NCBI GenBank assembly: GCA_016763185.1
Contig: JAESUG010000167.1
Location: forward strand, 1-41,653
DNA from: Robiginitomaculum sp.
GTDB taxonomy: Bacteria; Pseudomonadota; Alphaproteobacteria; Caulobacterales; Maricaulaceae
Direction: 5' to 3'
DNA: 41,653 bases
Of the stretch, positions 15,689-25,581 are shown one piece after another; positions within the stretch are counted from its first letter, which is position 1, and each line of letters begins with the position of its first letter. The translations under genes were made by a program, and so were the position numbers. Under the pieces are notes generated by a model. The model did no database searches and was not told the origin of the DNA. It was given only the letters and a program-made list of their open reading frames with translations.

Positions 15689-17281
15689 TCACCCCCGCGC
15701 ATCTTCGAGGATCATTTGTGCGGCTTTTTCGGCGATCATCAAGGTTGGGGCATTGGTATTGCCGGATGTGAGGCGCGGCATAATCGAAGCATCAACCACT
15801 CGTAAACCACCAATGCCATGCACCCGTAACCGCTCGTCGACCACCGCTAGTTTGTCTTGACCCATTTTACAGGTTCCAACTGGATGGTATAAAGTCGAGC
15901 CAGCGCCGCGCAAATAACCCTCCCAATCCGCATCCGTTTGCACTTGCTGTCCGGGTGTGTCTTCAAAATCTCGAAAATCATCAAAGGCTTTGCCATGGAA
16001 CATCTCACGCATCCATTTTAGTCCGTAAACGGTAGAGCGAACATCTTCTTCGGCGGAGAGATAATTGCAAAACACTTTGGGTTTGGCCGCAGGATCGGAT
16101 GAACCGGCGCGCACCCAGCCGCGGCTTTGCGGGCGCATTTGGTAGACCGCGCCTAACATGCCCGGATATTTGCGTGGCTTCATACCGCCGCTTTCAAGGC
16201 TGGCACCCAGAAAATGAAACTGTAAATCCGGGGTTTCCAACTCTGGGCGCGATTTTATGAACGCCCCAATATGCGCCGGTGCAATCGCCATCGCTCCGGT
16301 TTTCGTCGTCAAATAGCGCAGCACCTCCCAAACCAATGGCAGACCTTGCACCCGATGGTTATAGCCCACGCGTTTGGTTAGTTTGTACGATACTGCACCA
16401 CTAAAATGGTCCATCAAATTTTCACCAACACCGGGCAGTTCATGGCGCACCTCGACCCCGATATCTCGCAAGACCTGCGCCGGGCCAATACCGGAAATTT
16501 GCAGCAAATGCGGACTGTTAAATGCGCCGCCAGAGACGATAACTTCAACGTTGGCACGGGCGGTTTTGGGTTGACCCTTGTCAACGAAATTTACCCCCAC
16601 GCATTTTTTACCTTCCAAGATCAAACCACCGGCTTGGGCTTCGGTCAGCACGGTTAAGTTGGGGCGAGATTTTGCGGGGTTCAAATAGCCAGTGGCGGCA
16701 CTAAAGCGCTTACCGTCTTTGATCGAGGTTTGAAAATAGCCAACCCCCTCTTGGTCAAGTTGGTTCAGGTCCGTATGGCGCGCAACGCCCATATCCGCCA
16801 CGCCATCTATTACCCGATCCGAGACAAAATCGGTTTCAGCAAAATCCGTAACCGCCATGGGTCCGCCGGCCCCGCGAAGCTGGCTTAGCCCCTGTTGGTG
16901 GTCCTCAATCGCCTTGAACAACGGCAATACCTGTTCCCAGCTCCACCCGGTATTTCCAGCTTGCGCCCATAGATCAAAATCTTGCGGCTGGCAGCGCACC
17001 CACAACATGCCGTTGATCGATGATGAGCCACCCAATACCTTACCCCGTGGTTGCGGAATTTTACGGTTGTTCAATTGCGGTTCGGCCTCGGTTTCATACA
17101 TCCAGTTATGGTTTTTATCGTCCAGCAATTTCATAAAACCTGCTGGCATATGGATGATTGCAGCCGTATCCGCAGGGCCAGCCTCTAGCAATAACACGTT
17201 GGTTTTAGGGTTTTTCGAGAGCCGATTGGCCAACACACAACCCGCAGAACCCGCCCCAATAATGATATAATCAAACTGCAT
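15689..17281 (-). CDS. GMC family FAD-dependent oxidoreductase (choline/alcohol dehydrogenase-like)
   Basis: FAD-binding DYIIIGAGSAGCVLANRLS; GMC signatures PRGKVLGGSSSINGM and VIVSGGAFNSPHLLQISGIGP; C-terminal GLRVVDASIMPRLTSGNTNAPTLMIAEKAA. Confidence 0.93.
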   Translation of the reverse strand: MQFDYIIIGAGSAGCVLANRLSKNPKTNVLLLEAGPADTAAIIHMPAGFMKLLDDKNHNWMYETEAEPQLNNRKIPQPRGKVLGGSSSINGMLWVRCQPQDFDLWAQAGNTGWSWEQVLPLFKAIEDHQQGLSQLRGAGGPMAVTDFAETDFVSDRVIDGVADMGVARHTDLNQLDQEGVGYFQTSIKDGKRFSAATGYLNPAKSRPNLTVLTEAQAGGLILEGKKCVGVNFVDKGQPKTARANVEVIVSGGAFNSPHLLQISGIGPAQVLRDIGVEVRHELPGVGENLMDHFSGAVSYKLTKRVGYNHRVQGLPLVWEVLRYLTTKTGAMAIAPAHIGAFIKSRPELETPDLQFHFLGASLESGGMKPRKYPGMLGAVYQMRPQSRGWVRAGSSDPAAKPKVFCNYLSAEEDVRSTVYGLKWMREMFHGKAFDDFRDFEDTPGQQVQTDADWEGYLRGAGSTLYHPVGTCKMGQDKLAVVDERLRVHGIGGLRVVDASIMPRLTSGNTNAPTLMIAEKAAQMILEDARG

Positions 17282-17288
17282 AAAAACC

Positions 17289-18839
17289 TCAAATTTCCGC
17301 AACAATCAGATGCGGGCCAGGCGTGGCCAACGCGTTCACCAACGCCGCATCAAACTCGCCAGCCGTTTTGGTGGAAACCGCTGGAACCCCAAAGCCTTCG
17401 GCCAATTTCACCCAGTTCATTTTTGGGTTGGATAAATCGAGCATGGAGCGCGCCACTGGCCCCGGCTCGCCGGCGCCAACTCTGGCCAGTTCAAAGTTTA
17501 AGATCAAATACGAATGATTGGCAAACACCACATTGATCACATTTTGCTTCTCGCGCGCTTGGCTCCACAGAGCCTGACAGGTATAGGCCGCCGCGCCATC
17601 GCCGCACAAAGCAAATACTTGTGCGTCGGGACAGGCCAGCGCCGCACCCACCGCTTGCGGCATGCCCGAACCAATAGCACCGCCGGTCAAACACAGCCAC
17701 TCGTGTTTCGGTCCGTTCTCTAACCAAGGAAACATCCCCAAACCGGACGTGGTAGCATCATCGCAAATGATCGAATTTTCCGGCATATGGCGCAGCAATG
17801 ACAAACCAACAAACCCCGGATTTAGTTTTTGCTCCGGGTCGAGCTTTGGCGCTTCTGCCCGTGTTGCCAATACCAAATCCGCCGGACAACCCAAAAAATC
17901 GGCCAACGCCACCAACCCTTGGGCGCTATCGGTATTGGCACCGCCAAGGGTGAAAACTTCCGCCGTTTTCGGTGTTAGTTCTGATGGCGCATCCGGATAG
18001 GCAAAAAATGAAACTGGTGGTTTGGTTCCGGCGATGAACAACAGATCGCAATCGGCCAGCTCTGTTTGTGCCTCCTCGCCAAAATAGCTAAGACGCTGGG
18101 CGCTAAAGCGGCCAACCCCACGTGAAATTCGAGCACTAAACGTTTCCGTCACCACGCGGCAATCTAGCAATTTGGCAATCCGTCCTGCCGCAAACAAGCC
18201 CATTTCTTGTACGGCGATATCGCCCAAATACAGCACGGGATTGGTGGCGGATTTTAATTTGGCGGCGGCTTCTTGTATGCGCTCCTCATCAATGGTTTGG
18301 CGGGTTGGCATGGGTTGTTTTGCAATGATTTTAGGTTCTTGGTCGGACCAAGCGCAATCGGCGGGCAAGATCAGTGAAGCAACACCCGGCTCCGGCCCAT
18401 AGGATTGTTGCACCGCTTCGACCGCCATTGCGGAAACTTGCGTTGGCGATGACACCGTGCCGGTCCAGCGCGACACTGGGGCGCAAAATCCAACAATGTC
18501 CGAGGTTAATGGCGCATCCAATTGCAAATGATCGCGGGCGTGATCGCCAACAATATTGACCACCGGTACTTTGGCGCGGCGCGCATTGTGCAAATTGGCC
18601 AAACCATTGGCCAATCCCGGCCCCAAATGCAGCAAGGTACACGCCGGTGTTCCCGTCATTCTAGCATAGCCATCCGCAGCACCACTGGCCACGCCTTCGA
18701 ACAAGCACAAGACGGACCGCATTTTTGGGTTGCGGTCCAGTGCCGCCACCATGTGCATTTCCGATGTTCCAGGATTGGTGAAACAAACTTCGACCCCTTG
18801 TTCGACCAAGGTTTTTACTAAGCTTTCGGCTGCAAACAT
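17289..18839 (-). CDS. Thiamine diphosphate-dependent enzyme, acetolactate synthase large-subunit-like / benzoylformate decarboxylase-like
   Basis: N-terminal FTNPGTSEMHMVAAL and LFEGVASGAADGYARMTG; ThDP motif GDGAAAYTCQALWSQAREKQNVINVVFANHSYLIL. ATG at 18839 with ggagag upstream. Confidence 0.85.
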   Translation of the reverse strand: MFAAESLVKTLVEQGVEVCFTNPGTSEMHMVAALDRNPKMRSVLCLFEGVASGAADGYARMTGTPACTLLHLGPGLANGLANLHNARRAKVPVVNIVGDHARDHLQLDAPLTSDIVGFCAPVSRWTGTVSSPTQVSAMAVEAVQQSYGPEPGVASLILPADCAWSDQEPKIIAKQPMPTRQTIDEERIQEAAAKLKSATNPVLYLGDIAVQEMGLFAAGRIAKLLDCRVVTETFSARISRGVGRFSAQRLSYFGEEAQTELADCDLLFIAGTKPPVSFFAYPDAPSELTPKTAEVFTLGGANTDSAQGLVALADFLGCPADLVLATRAEAPKLDPEQKLNPGFVGLSLLRHMPENSIICDDATTSGLGMFPWLENGPKHEWLCLTGGAIGSGMPQAVGAALACPDAQVFALCGDGAAAYTCQALWSQAREKQNVINVVFANHSYLILNFELARVGAGEPGPVARSMLDLSNPKMNWVKLAEGFGVPAVSTKTAGEFDAALVNALATPGPHLIVAEI

Positions 18840-18905
18840 AGTTCTCTCCAATTTCGTCAGATGCTAAGGCCTTGCCGTGCCTTGGTCTAGCTGTAGTATT
18901 TGCCC

Positions 18906-19397
18906 ATGCGCAAAATACCGACATCTGATGAACTGATCCGTCTGCTTGCGCTTTCGCCATTGCCCGGTGAAGGCGGTTATTTTCGGCGCACCTATGCTGG
19001 CCAGCTGGACGCAAATGACCGTCCGGCCCATTCAGTGATATATTACCTACTCACCTCCACCCAGCCGTTTTCAGAACTACATTGGCTGCCGACGGCGGAA
19101 ACCTATCATTTTTATCTGGGCGAGCCGGTGCAAATGTTGATTTTGGAACCAGACAAACCTGGGCGCACATTGCGGTTGGGGCCGGATGTGCAAAACGGGC
19201 AACACGTACAATTTATGGTACCGGCAAATTGTTGGCATGGCTCAAAACTGGGCGGGGATGGGTACGCGTTATTGGGTACAACCATGACACCGGGGTATAT
19301 GGACGAAGATTACCGCGCTGGGGTCCGGGGTGACTTGCAACAACAGTTCCCTGAACACGAACACCTGATCCAACAAATGACGAAAGACCCACAATGA
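18906..19397 (+). CDS. DUF985 cupin-fold protein
   Basis: LPGEGGYFRRTY...HSVIYYLLTSTQPFSELHWLPTAETYHFYLGEPV...VPANCWHGSKL matches the DUF985 cupin pattern. Confidence 0.85.
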   Translation: MRKIPTSDELIRLLALSPLPGEGGYFRRTYAGQLDANDRPAHSVIYYLLTSTQPFSELHWLPTAETYHFYLGEPVQMLILEPDKPGRTLRLGPDVQNGQHVQFMVPANCWHGSKLGGDGYALLGTTMTPGYMDEDYRAGVRGDLQQQFPEHEHLIQQMTKDPQ

Positions 19398-20140
19398 AAC
19401 TATCTCAAAAAACCGCATTGATAACCGGAGCCAGCGGTGGAATTGGCGCGGTGATCGCACTTTGCTTTGCCGAAGCCGGGGCCAAAGTTTTGTTAGGGTA
19501 TGGGCAAAACCAACAAGGCGCAATTGATGTCAAAGCCAAAATAGAAGCCGGTGGCGGCCAAGCCGAACTCGCTGGCTTTGACGTCACAGATGAAGCCCCA
19601 GTCGAAGCCGCGTTTGCCAAGTTTGCGACCCAAAACCAAACGCCGGGTATTCTGATCAATAATGCCGGTGTGTTCAGTATCCAACCCTTGATGGACATGC
19701 GCGCTAAAGATTGGGATGAAGCCATGCGCCTTAATTTGCGCGGAACGTTTTTGTGTTCTCGCGAGGCGGTGGCCAGCGGCACGTGCCGGGTCATTGTCAA
19801 TATCGCATCCATTGCCGCCAATCTGTCCCACGAACATCTTAATCATTATTGTGCGGCCAAAGCCGGTGTGGTCTCTCTTACTCGCAATATGGCCCGCGAA
19901 TTTGGACCAGCCGGCGTGCGGGTCAATGCAGTATCTCCGGGATTGGTTTGGCGCGAGACCTTGGATGATGAATGGCCGCAAGGGGTGGAAAAATGGAACA
20001 ATACGGCCCCGTTGGGCCGCGTGGTCCAGCCCAAAGAAGTGGCCAAGGCTTGTTTATTTTTGGCTTCGGATGATGCAGCAGCGATCACCGGTATTGATCT
20101 AACCATTGATGCCGGGATTTCGGTGGTATTGCCGTTTTAG
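19394..20140 (+). CDS. SDR family oxidoreductase
   Basis: TGASGGIG Rossmann motif, NNAG, catalytic YCAAK; ATGA overlap with the upstream cupin gene. Confidence 0.9.
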   Translation: MKLSQKTALITGASGGIGAVIALCFAEAGAKVLLGYGQNQQGAIDVKAKIEAGGGQAELAGFDVTDEAPVEAAFAKFATQNQTPGILINNAGVFSIQPLMDMRAKDWDEAMRLNLRGTFLCSREAVASGTCRVIVNIASIAANLSHEHLNHYCAAKAGVVSLTRNMAREFGPAGVRVNAVSPGLVWRETLDDEWPQGVEKWNNTAPLGRVVQPKEVAKACLFLASDDAAAITGIDLTIDAGISVVLPF

Positions 20141-21234
20141 ACGTTAAAGCGGAACAACATTACATCACCATCGGCAACCACGTACTCTTTGCCCTCCGAT
20201 CGCATTTTGCCGGCATCGCGGGCGGCTTGGTCGCCGTTACACGCGACATAATCCTCATAGGCGATGGTTTCAGCACGAATAAAGCCTTTTTCAAAATCAC
20301 CGTGGATCACCCCGGCAGCTTTGGGGGCGGTATCGCCAATGCGAATGGTCCATGCACGAGTTTCTTTGGGACCCGCCGTGAAATAGGTTTGTAAATCCAA
20401 CAACCGGTATCCGGCATGGATAAGCCGGTTTAACCCCGGCTCGTCCAGCTCTAAATCCGCCAAATACTCCGCGCGTTCATCGCTGGCCAGCATTGCCAGC
20501 TCTGCCTCAATTTGCGCCGAGATCACCACCGCATACGCCCCGTCTTTGGCGGCATGTGCCACCACAATATCGGAAAATGCATTGCCGGTAGCGGCGGAAC
20601 CCTCATCAACATTACAAACATACAGCACCGGTTTGGAGGTCAGCAATTGCAAGGCTTTCCACGCCGCACGTTCGGCTTTTGGCACATCTGCATAGCGAGC
20701 AGGTTGGCCGTTGTTGAGCTGGCCCAAGGCTAAATCGATTAAAGCAACCATCTGTTTGGCCTCTTTGTCACCGGAACGAGCTTTTTTCTCATGAGCAATT
20801 TTGCGTTTTTCCAAGCTTTCCAAATCAGCGAGCATAAGCTCGGTCTCGACGGTTTCCAGATCGGGCAAGGGATCAATTTTACCTGCAACATGGGTGATGT
20901 CATCGTCCTCGAAACAACGAAGCACGTAAATCACCGCATCGACCTCGCGGATGGTGGCCAAGAACTGATTACCCAAGCCTTCGCCTTTGGAGGCACCGGC
21001 AACCAGGCCCGCAATATCAACAAAGTTCATCTTCGCTGGGATCACCTCTTTGGAGCCTGCGATCTGGGCTAGTTTTTCCAACCGGGGTTCCGGCACCGCC
21101 ACCTCGCCGACATTTGGCTCGATGGTGCAAAACGGATAATTGGCCGCTTGGGCATTGGCGGTTTGGGTGAGCGCATTAAACAAGGTCGATTTGCCAACAT
21201 TGGGCAGGCCGACAATACCGCATTGAAATCCCAT
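20137..21234 (-). CDS. ychF: Redox-regulated ATPase YchF
   Basis: MGFQCGIVGLPNVGKSTLFNALTQT...NYPFCTIEPNVG...FVDIAGLVAGASKGEGLGNQFLATIREVDAV...GDVMLFRFNV. Confidence 0.95.
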   Translation of the reverse strand: MGFQCGIVGLPNVGKSTLFNALTQTANAQAANYPFCTIEPNVGEVAVPEPRLEKLAQIAGSKEVIPAKMNFVDIAGLVAGASKGEGLGNQFLATIREVDAVIYVLRCFEDDDITHVAGKIDPLPDLETVETELMLADLESLEKRKIAHEKKARSGDKEAKQMVALIDLALGQLNNGQPARYADVPKAERAAWKALQLLTSKPVLYVCNVDEGSAATGNAFSDIVVAHAAKDGAYAVVISAQIEAELAMLASDERAEYLADLELDEPGLNRLIHAGYRLLDLQTYFTAGPKETRAWTIRIGDTAPKAAGVIHGDFEKGFIRAETIAYEDYVACNGDQAARDAGKMRSEGKEYVVADGDVMLFRFNV

Positions 21235-21852
21235 TTACTTATTTCCTTTTGGGTTTGGAGCTGGGGCAAGATGGGTGACTTTGGTTTGAAAAGCGTCCAT
21301 TTCACTGTCCAAAAATAACGGCAAAGCGCCGACGATGGCTTCGCTCAAATCACGTACCCAAGCTTGATCATTTTTGGGAAAATCATGCAACACATAAGGT
21401 GTGACTTTGTCTTTGGACCCCGGATGGCCAATACCAATTCTAACTCGCCAAAAATTTGGCCCCAAATGGGCACTGATGGACTTAATGCCATTATTACCGG
21501 CGGAACCCCCACCAAATTTGGTGCGAAACTTACCCGGCTCCAAGGCCAGTTCATCATGAATGACACAAACTTTATCTATTTCTATTTTATGAAAATCCAA
21601 AGCAGCGCGCACCGAGCGACCGCTTTCATTGTAATAGGTGGCGGGCTTTAGCAATAAAACCTTGGTCCGGCCGGTTTTGGTTTCAACAAAAATCTCCGCA
21701 CAGGCACCAGAAAATTTAGAGCGCCACGGGGCCGCGCCAAAGGCGTTGGCCCCAAAAGCATTGGCCAATGCATCAACAATTTGAAATCCGACATTGTGCC
21801 TATTTCCAGCGTATTTACTGTCCGGATTACCAAGACCAACAATTAAATACAC
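21235..21852 (-). CDS. pth: Peptidyl-tRNA hydrolase
   Basis: (M/V)YLIVGLGNPDSKYAGNRHNVGFQIVDALA...PATYYNESGRSV...VIHDELALEPGKFRTKFGGGSAGNNGIKSI. GTG start with ggagg RBS. Confidence 0.93.
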   Translation of the reverse strand: MYLIVGLGNPDSKYAGNRHNVGFQIVDALANAFGANAFGAAPWRSKFSGACAEIFVETKTGRTKVLLLKPATYYNESGRSVRAALDFHKIEIDKVCVIHDELALEPGKFRTKFGGGSAGNNGIKSISAHLGPNFWRVRIGIGHPGSKDKVTPYVLHDFPKNDQAWVRDLSEAIVGALPLFLDSEMDAFQTKVTHLAPAPNPKGNK

Positions 21853-21919
21853 AGGTGCCTCCTTTGTTCGAAACAACAAGGATCGCAGCAAACTTTCAAA
21901 CCAACGAACGAAAATGTTG

Positions 21920-22585
21920 TTAGTCTTCAGATGGGGTTTCGCCGTCAGCAGCTTCGGCAGCAGCAGCGGCAGCTTCTGCGGCAGCGGCTTCTTCGGCGGC
22001 CTCTTCGGCTTCGACGACCGCAGCACGAGACCCGGTAATGGTGGCAATGGTAAAGTCACGATCGGTAATCGCCGAGGTCACGCCTTTTGGTAGCTCGATG
22101 CCAGAGATGTGTATCGAATCACCAATATCAAAGCCGGTAAGGTCAATTTCAATCGATGACGGAATATCGCCAGCTGGACACATCAACGCAATATCATGAC
22201 GCACCACATTTAAAGCACCACCTTTTTTCAGGCCCGGGGCTTCTTCGTGATTGATGAAATGAACGCTCACATCCATTTGGATGATCTGATCGGCATCAAC
22301 CCGATATAAATCCACATGCAAGGCGCGATCATTGACCGGATGAAATTGCACATCACGAGTAATCACCAACTGCTTTTCGCCTTGATGATCAATGGTAATT
22401 GTATTGTTGATAAAATCACCCGAATGAATGGCCTTAAAAACCTCATTGGCCTTTAAGCTAATCGGCACATTGCCCAACGAACCACCATATAAAATACCCG
22501 GCACCAATCCAGCTCTACGATCGGCTCTGGCGCCACCGGTACCCGTGTGTTCGCGAAGTTCTACATTCAGACAAATATCGGCCAT
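21920..22585 (-). CDS. rplY: 50S ribosomal protein L25/general stress protein Ctc
   Basis: N-terminal L25 domain (REHTGTGGARADRRAGLVPGILYGG...RDVQFHPVNDRALHVDLYRV) and Ctc C-terminal domain; Ala/Glu-rich tail. Confidence 0.92.
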   Translation of the reverse strand: MADICLNVELREHTGTGGARADRRAGLVPGILYGGSLGNVPISLKANEVFKAIHSGDFINNTITIDHQGEKQLVITRDVQFHPVNDRALHVDLYRVDADQIIQMDVSVHFINHEEAPGLKKGGALNVVRHDIALMCPAGDIPSSIEIDLTGFDIGDSIHISGIELPKGVTSAITDRDFTIATITGSRAAVVEAEEAAEEAAAAEAAAAAAEAADGETPSED

Positions 22586-22742
22586 AATAAAGGTGCCTCT
22601 TTCTCAAAATTAATATTTTAGCTGTCAACACAGCTCTGCGCGTAAGACATCCGCCGCACAGACAAATTCGAGCCGGGTCTATAAGCGAAGAAACGAGCCG
22701 GTGCAAGCCGCAAAAGCCGTAGTTTTTAATTTTACCACGTCC

Positions 22743-23675
22743 CTAATCAAACAATGCCGAGACACTTTGTTCGTTGGCAATGCGCGAAATGGCTTCGGCC
22801 AGCAGTGGCGCGATATCCAATTGGCGAATATTAGACGTTGACGTTACTTTTTGCGGTTGCTCGATAGAATTGGTAATAACTAGCTCGGTTAAGTTCGAAG
22901 CAGCAATGCGAGCAGCGGCACCGTTTGATAATACACCGTGCGAACAATAGGCCGAAACTTCGGTGGCGCCTTGGGCTAATAATGCGTCGGCCGCGCCAAC
23001 CAACGTTCCGCCGCTATCGACGATATCATCGACCAGAATACATTTTCGACCCCTTACGTCACCAATAATATTCATCACTTTCGACTGGCCAGGTTCCGGG
23101 CGGCGTTTGTCGACAATAGCAATATCAGCACCCAGACGCATGGCAATGCCTCTGGTTCGGACCACACCGCCGACATCCGGGGATACCAGCACTAGGTCTT
23201 TAACGTCGTATTTGCCGCGAATGTCTTCGCGCAATACCGGGCCAGCAAATAAGTTATCGGTTGGAATATCGAAAAAGCCTTGAATTTGCCCGGCGTGCAA
23301 ATCCATGGTTAGCACCCGATCCGCACCGGCAGTTGTGATCATATTTGCCACCAATTTCGCCGAGATCGGGGTTCGTCCTTCGGATTTTCGGTCTTGGCGT
23401 GCATAGCCAAAATACGGCAGCACTGCTGTGATCCGTTTGGCACTGGCACGGCGTAAGGCATCAATACAGATCAGCAATTCCATCAAATGATCATTGGCCG
23501 GATAGCTGGTCGACTGGATGATAAAAATATCTTGACCGCGCACATTTTCGTCAATGCTGACGAAAATTTCCTTGTCGGCGAAACGCTTCACATTGGCGTT
23601 GCTAAGGGGCAGATTAAGGTGGGTGGCAATACTGATCGCCAAGCTTCTATTTGAGTTGGCACACAGAACTTTCAT
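22743..23675 (-). CDS. prs: Ribose-phosphate pyrophosphokinase
   Basis: [22 protein letters not shown]...[23 protein letters not shown]...[22 protein letters not shown]...[14 protein letters not shown]. Confidence 0.95.
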   Translation of the reverse strand: MKVLCANSNRSLAISIATHLNLPLSNANVKRFADKEIFVSIDENVRGQDIFIIQSTSYPANDHLMELLICIDALRRASAKRITAVLPYFGYARQDRKSEGRTPISAKLVANMITTAGADRVLTMDLHAGQIQGFFDIPTDNLFAGPVLREDIRGKYDVKDLVLVSPDVGGVVRTRGIAMRLGADIAIVDKRRPEPGQSKVMNIIGDVRGRKCILVDDIVDSGGTLVGAADALLAQGATEVSAYCSHGVLSNGAAARIAASNLTELVITNSIEQPQKVTSTSNIRQLDIAPLLAEAISRIANEQSVSALFD

Positions 23676-23744
23676 CGGTCTTCTCCTGCCCAAGGGTTTT
23701 GAACCCGTTTATCATCTGGTAGCACCCTAAAGTCGGTGGTCAAC

Positions 23745-24500
23745 CTAGATATTGTGTTTTGGCAAACAAATAACACTGATATTGCGTCCATACCCTGATT
23801 CGTGTTGGCCCCGCGCTCTGCGATAGCTAAAAAACCGGTTTTTTTCATCAAAAGTATCAATCGGTAACAATTCGCTGGCAAAAATACCGGACGCGCTCAG
23901 TTGCTCCTGACAAAAACTCCCTAGATCAAAATGTGGTTTTTCCCCTTCGTCTTGCGTAAAAAACCGAGCGAATTGTTCACTTGCGTCAATAAACCCGTCT
24001 TGAAATTCCGTACCTACTTCGTAATGCACCGGCGCAATACATGGCCCGATCGCGGCGACAATCCGTTCTCGTTGCGCCCCCAAAAACGTCATATGCATCA
24101 CGGTTTGCTCCAATATCCCGGCCAAAGCACCCCGCCAACCCGCATGGGCTGCACCCACTACGCCAGCTTGCGGGTCGACCAGCAAAACCGGCGCACAATC
24201 AGCCGTTTTTATTACCAAAGCCAGCTCAGGCTGATCGGTAACCAAGGCATCAGCTTCGGCCTCCGCTTTCCCCCAAGAGGCAGCAACCATCCGCACTTTT
24301 GCCGAATGGAGCTGTGTCACACCGATCATCCTGTTGGGGGCAATAGACAACTGCTGGGCGATCATTTTTATTTGTTGATCAAAATACTCTGGCGAAGCCG
24401 CCCCATCCATAGGCGGCTCTGGCATCCCATAAAACCCATGAAACAAGCCCGCTTGAGCGCCAAGCAAGGGCGAGCGACATAATTCTGAACGCTCAAACAT
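23745..24500 (-). CDS. pgeF: Peptidoglycan editing factor PgeF / laccase-domain (YfiH-like) protein
   Basis: VTQLHSAKV, ADCAPVLLVDPQAGVVGAAHAGWRGALAGILE, AAIGPCIAPVHYEVG. Track ORF starts upstream; ATG at 24500 overlaps the upstream gene by 8 nt. Confidence 0.88.
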   Translation of the reverse strand: MFERSELCRSPLLGAQAGLFHGFYGMPEPPMDGAASPEYFDQQIKMIAQQLSIAPNRMIGVTQLHSAKVRMVAASWGKAEAEADALVTDQPELALVIKTADCAPVLLVDPQAGVVGAAHAGWRGALAGILEQTVMHMTFLGAQRERIVAAIGPCIAPVHYEVGTEFQDGFIDASEQFARFFTQDEGEKPHFDLGSFCQEQLSASGIFASELLPIDTFDEKNRFFSYRRARGQHESGYGRNISVICLPKHNI

Positions 24501-25581
24501 CAAAGCCCACCGACAGTTTCGTGCCCGGCGTGCCGATAGCCAAACACTGAAATAACACCCCCATTTCGTCCGCATCTGTTAGCCGGTGAATTTGGCGAGC
24601 GATTTTAGCGCGCTGGGGCGTGTCTGTAGCGCTCAAGGCAGCGGCCCGTTCCAAAAGGCCCATCTGCTGCAGCCAAGCCCGCTGCGACGTAGGGCCAGCG
24701 ACCTCAAACCCAAATGCGCGAGCCGTGCGGGCCAGTTCCGCAAAATCCACCCGTGTCGTAAGATCAACATCACCCGGTTGCAATAATGGGTTCACTTTTT
24801 TATGGGCACGAACGGCTTGTAGGGTATCGCCAAGCTCGCTCACCACCGGGCCGTAATCAATGAACAAGGCCGCTACCGGGTCGGTTTTTGCCCGTTCGGC
24901 AAGCATGGAAAACAAATCGGCTAAACCGGGGCGCACTTCTACCAAGCTGTCATCAGAGGCACCGCGTAAGTCTGGCGGGATCAGCTCCAAACTGGCTGGA
25001 CTAAGTGGCGTTGGGTCCAGCACAAATTGAAACCCGCCACCCTCGTCACAATCAACCAAACGTTCAAACCAACTTCCCTGTTGGCGGATAAACTGGCGCA
25101 CCGGCAAACAATCGAGATACTCATTGGCCACCACCAGCAACGGGCCCTGGCCCGTATCCGCAAGGCTATCACTCCAGCGTAACGGTGTGGCAAAAGACCC
25201 CAAGGTTTTGGCTTGCACCGCAATTAACGCAGCACTGACCTCGATAAAATGCACCTGCAAAGCAGTGGAAAAATCTGGCACAGCGCGGGCGGCCCGTAAA
25301 ATATCGCTCATCATCGTGCCTTTGCCTGGGCCAAGTTCGGCCAAGTGCAACTGGGATGGTTTGCCCGCATTTTCCCACGCCGAGATCAGCCATATCCCGA
25401 TAAGCTCACCAAACATTTGGCTGATCTCTGGTGCGGTAATAAAATCTGCACCCGCCCCAATCGGATCGCGGGTTGGGTAATACCCATCATTGGGGTCAAG
25501 CATGCACAAGGTCATATAGTGCGCAACAGACATCGGTCCGCTAGAGCGGATATGGCGTTGTAATCGTTCGTGCAAACTCAT
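24493..25581 (-). CDS. COG1565 class I SAM-dependent methyltransferase (NDUFAF7/MidA-like)
   Basis: GPMSVAHYMTLCMLDPNDGYYPTRDPIGAGADFITAPEISQMFGELIG; LAELGPGKGTMMSDILRA; ANEYLDCLPVRQFI. Confidence 0.9.
   Translation of the reverse strand: MSLHERLQRHIRSSGPMSVAHYMTLCMLDPNDGYYPTRDPIGAGADFITAPEISQMFGELIGIWLISAWENAGKPSQLHLAELGPGKGTMMSDILRAARAVPDFSTALQVHFIEVSAALIAVQAKTLGSFATPLRWSDSLADTGQGPLLVVANEYLDCLPVRQFIRQQGSWFERLVDCDEGGGFQFVLDPTPLSPASLELIPPDLRGASDDSLVEVRPGLADLFSMLAERAKTDPVAALFIDYGPVVSELGDTLQAVRAHKKVNPLLQPGDVDLTTRVDFAELARTARAFGFEVAGPTSQRAWLQQMGLLERAAALSATDTPQRAKIARQIHRLTDADEMGVLFQCLAIGTPGTKLSVGFDV

Noticed and set aside
15495-15860. Several plus-strand ORFs (121, 77 and 63 aa) across the mtaB-GMC gap
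   Set aside because: They run through the palindromic repeat and then antisense to the GMC gene; composition is non-coding.
21415-21430. ggaccccggat resembling the palindromic element core
   Set aside because: It lies within conserved pth coding sequence (GHPGSKDK) without the palindromic partner.
21853-22059. N-terminal extension of pth (MTLPLPPLPGLVLRSSKPKRPPKKPL...)
   Set aside because: It overlaps the Ala/Glu-rich 3' end of rplY in another frame; a GTG with a ggagg RBS at 21852 fits Pth homologs.
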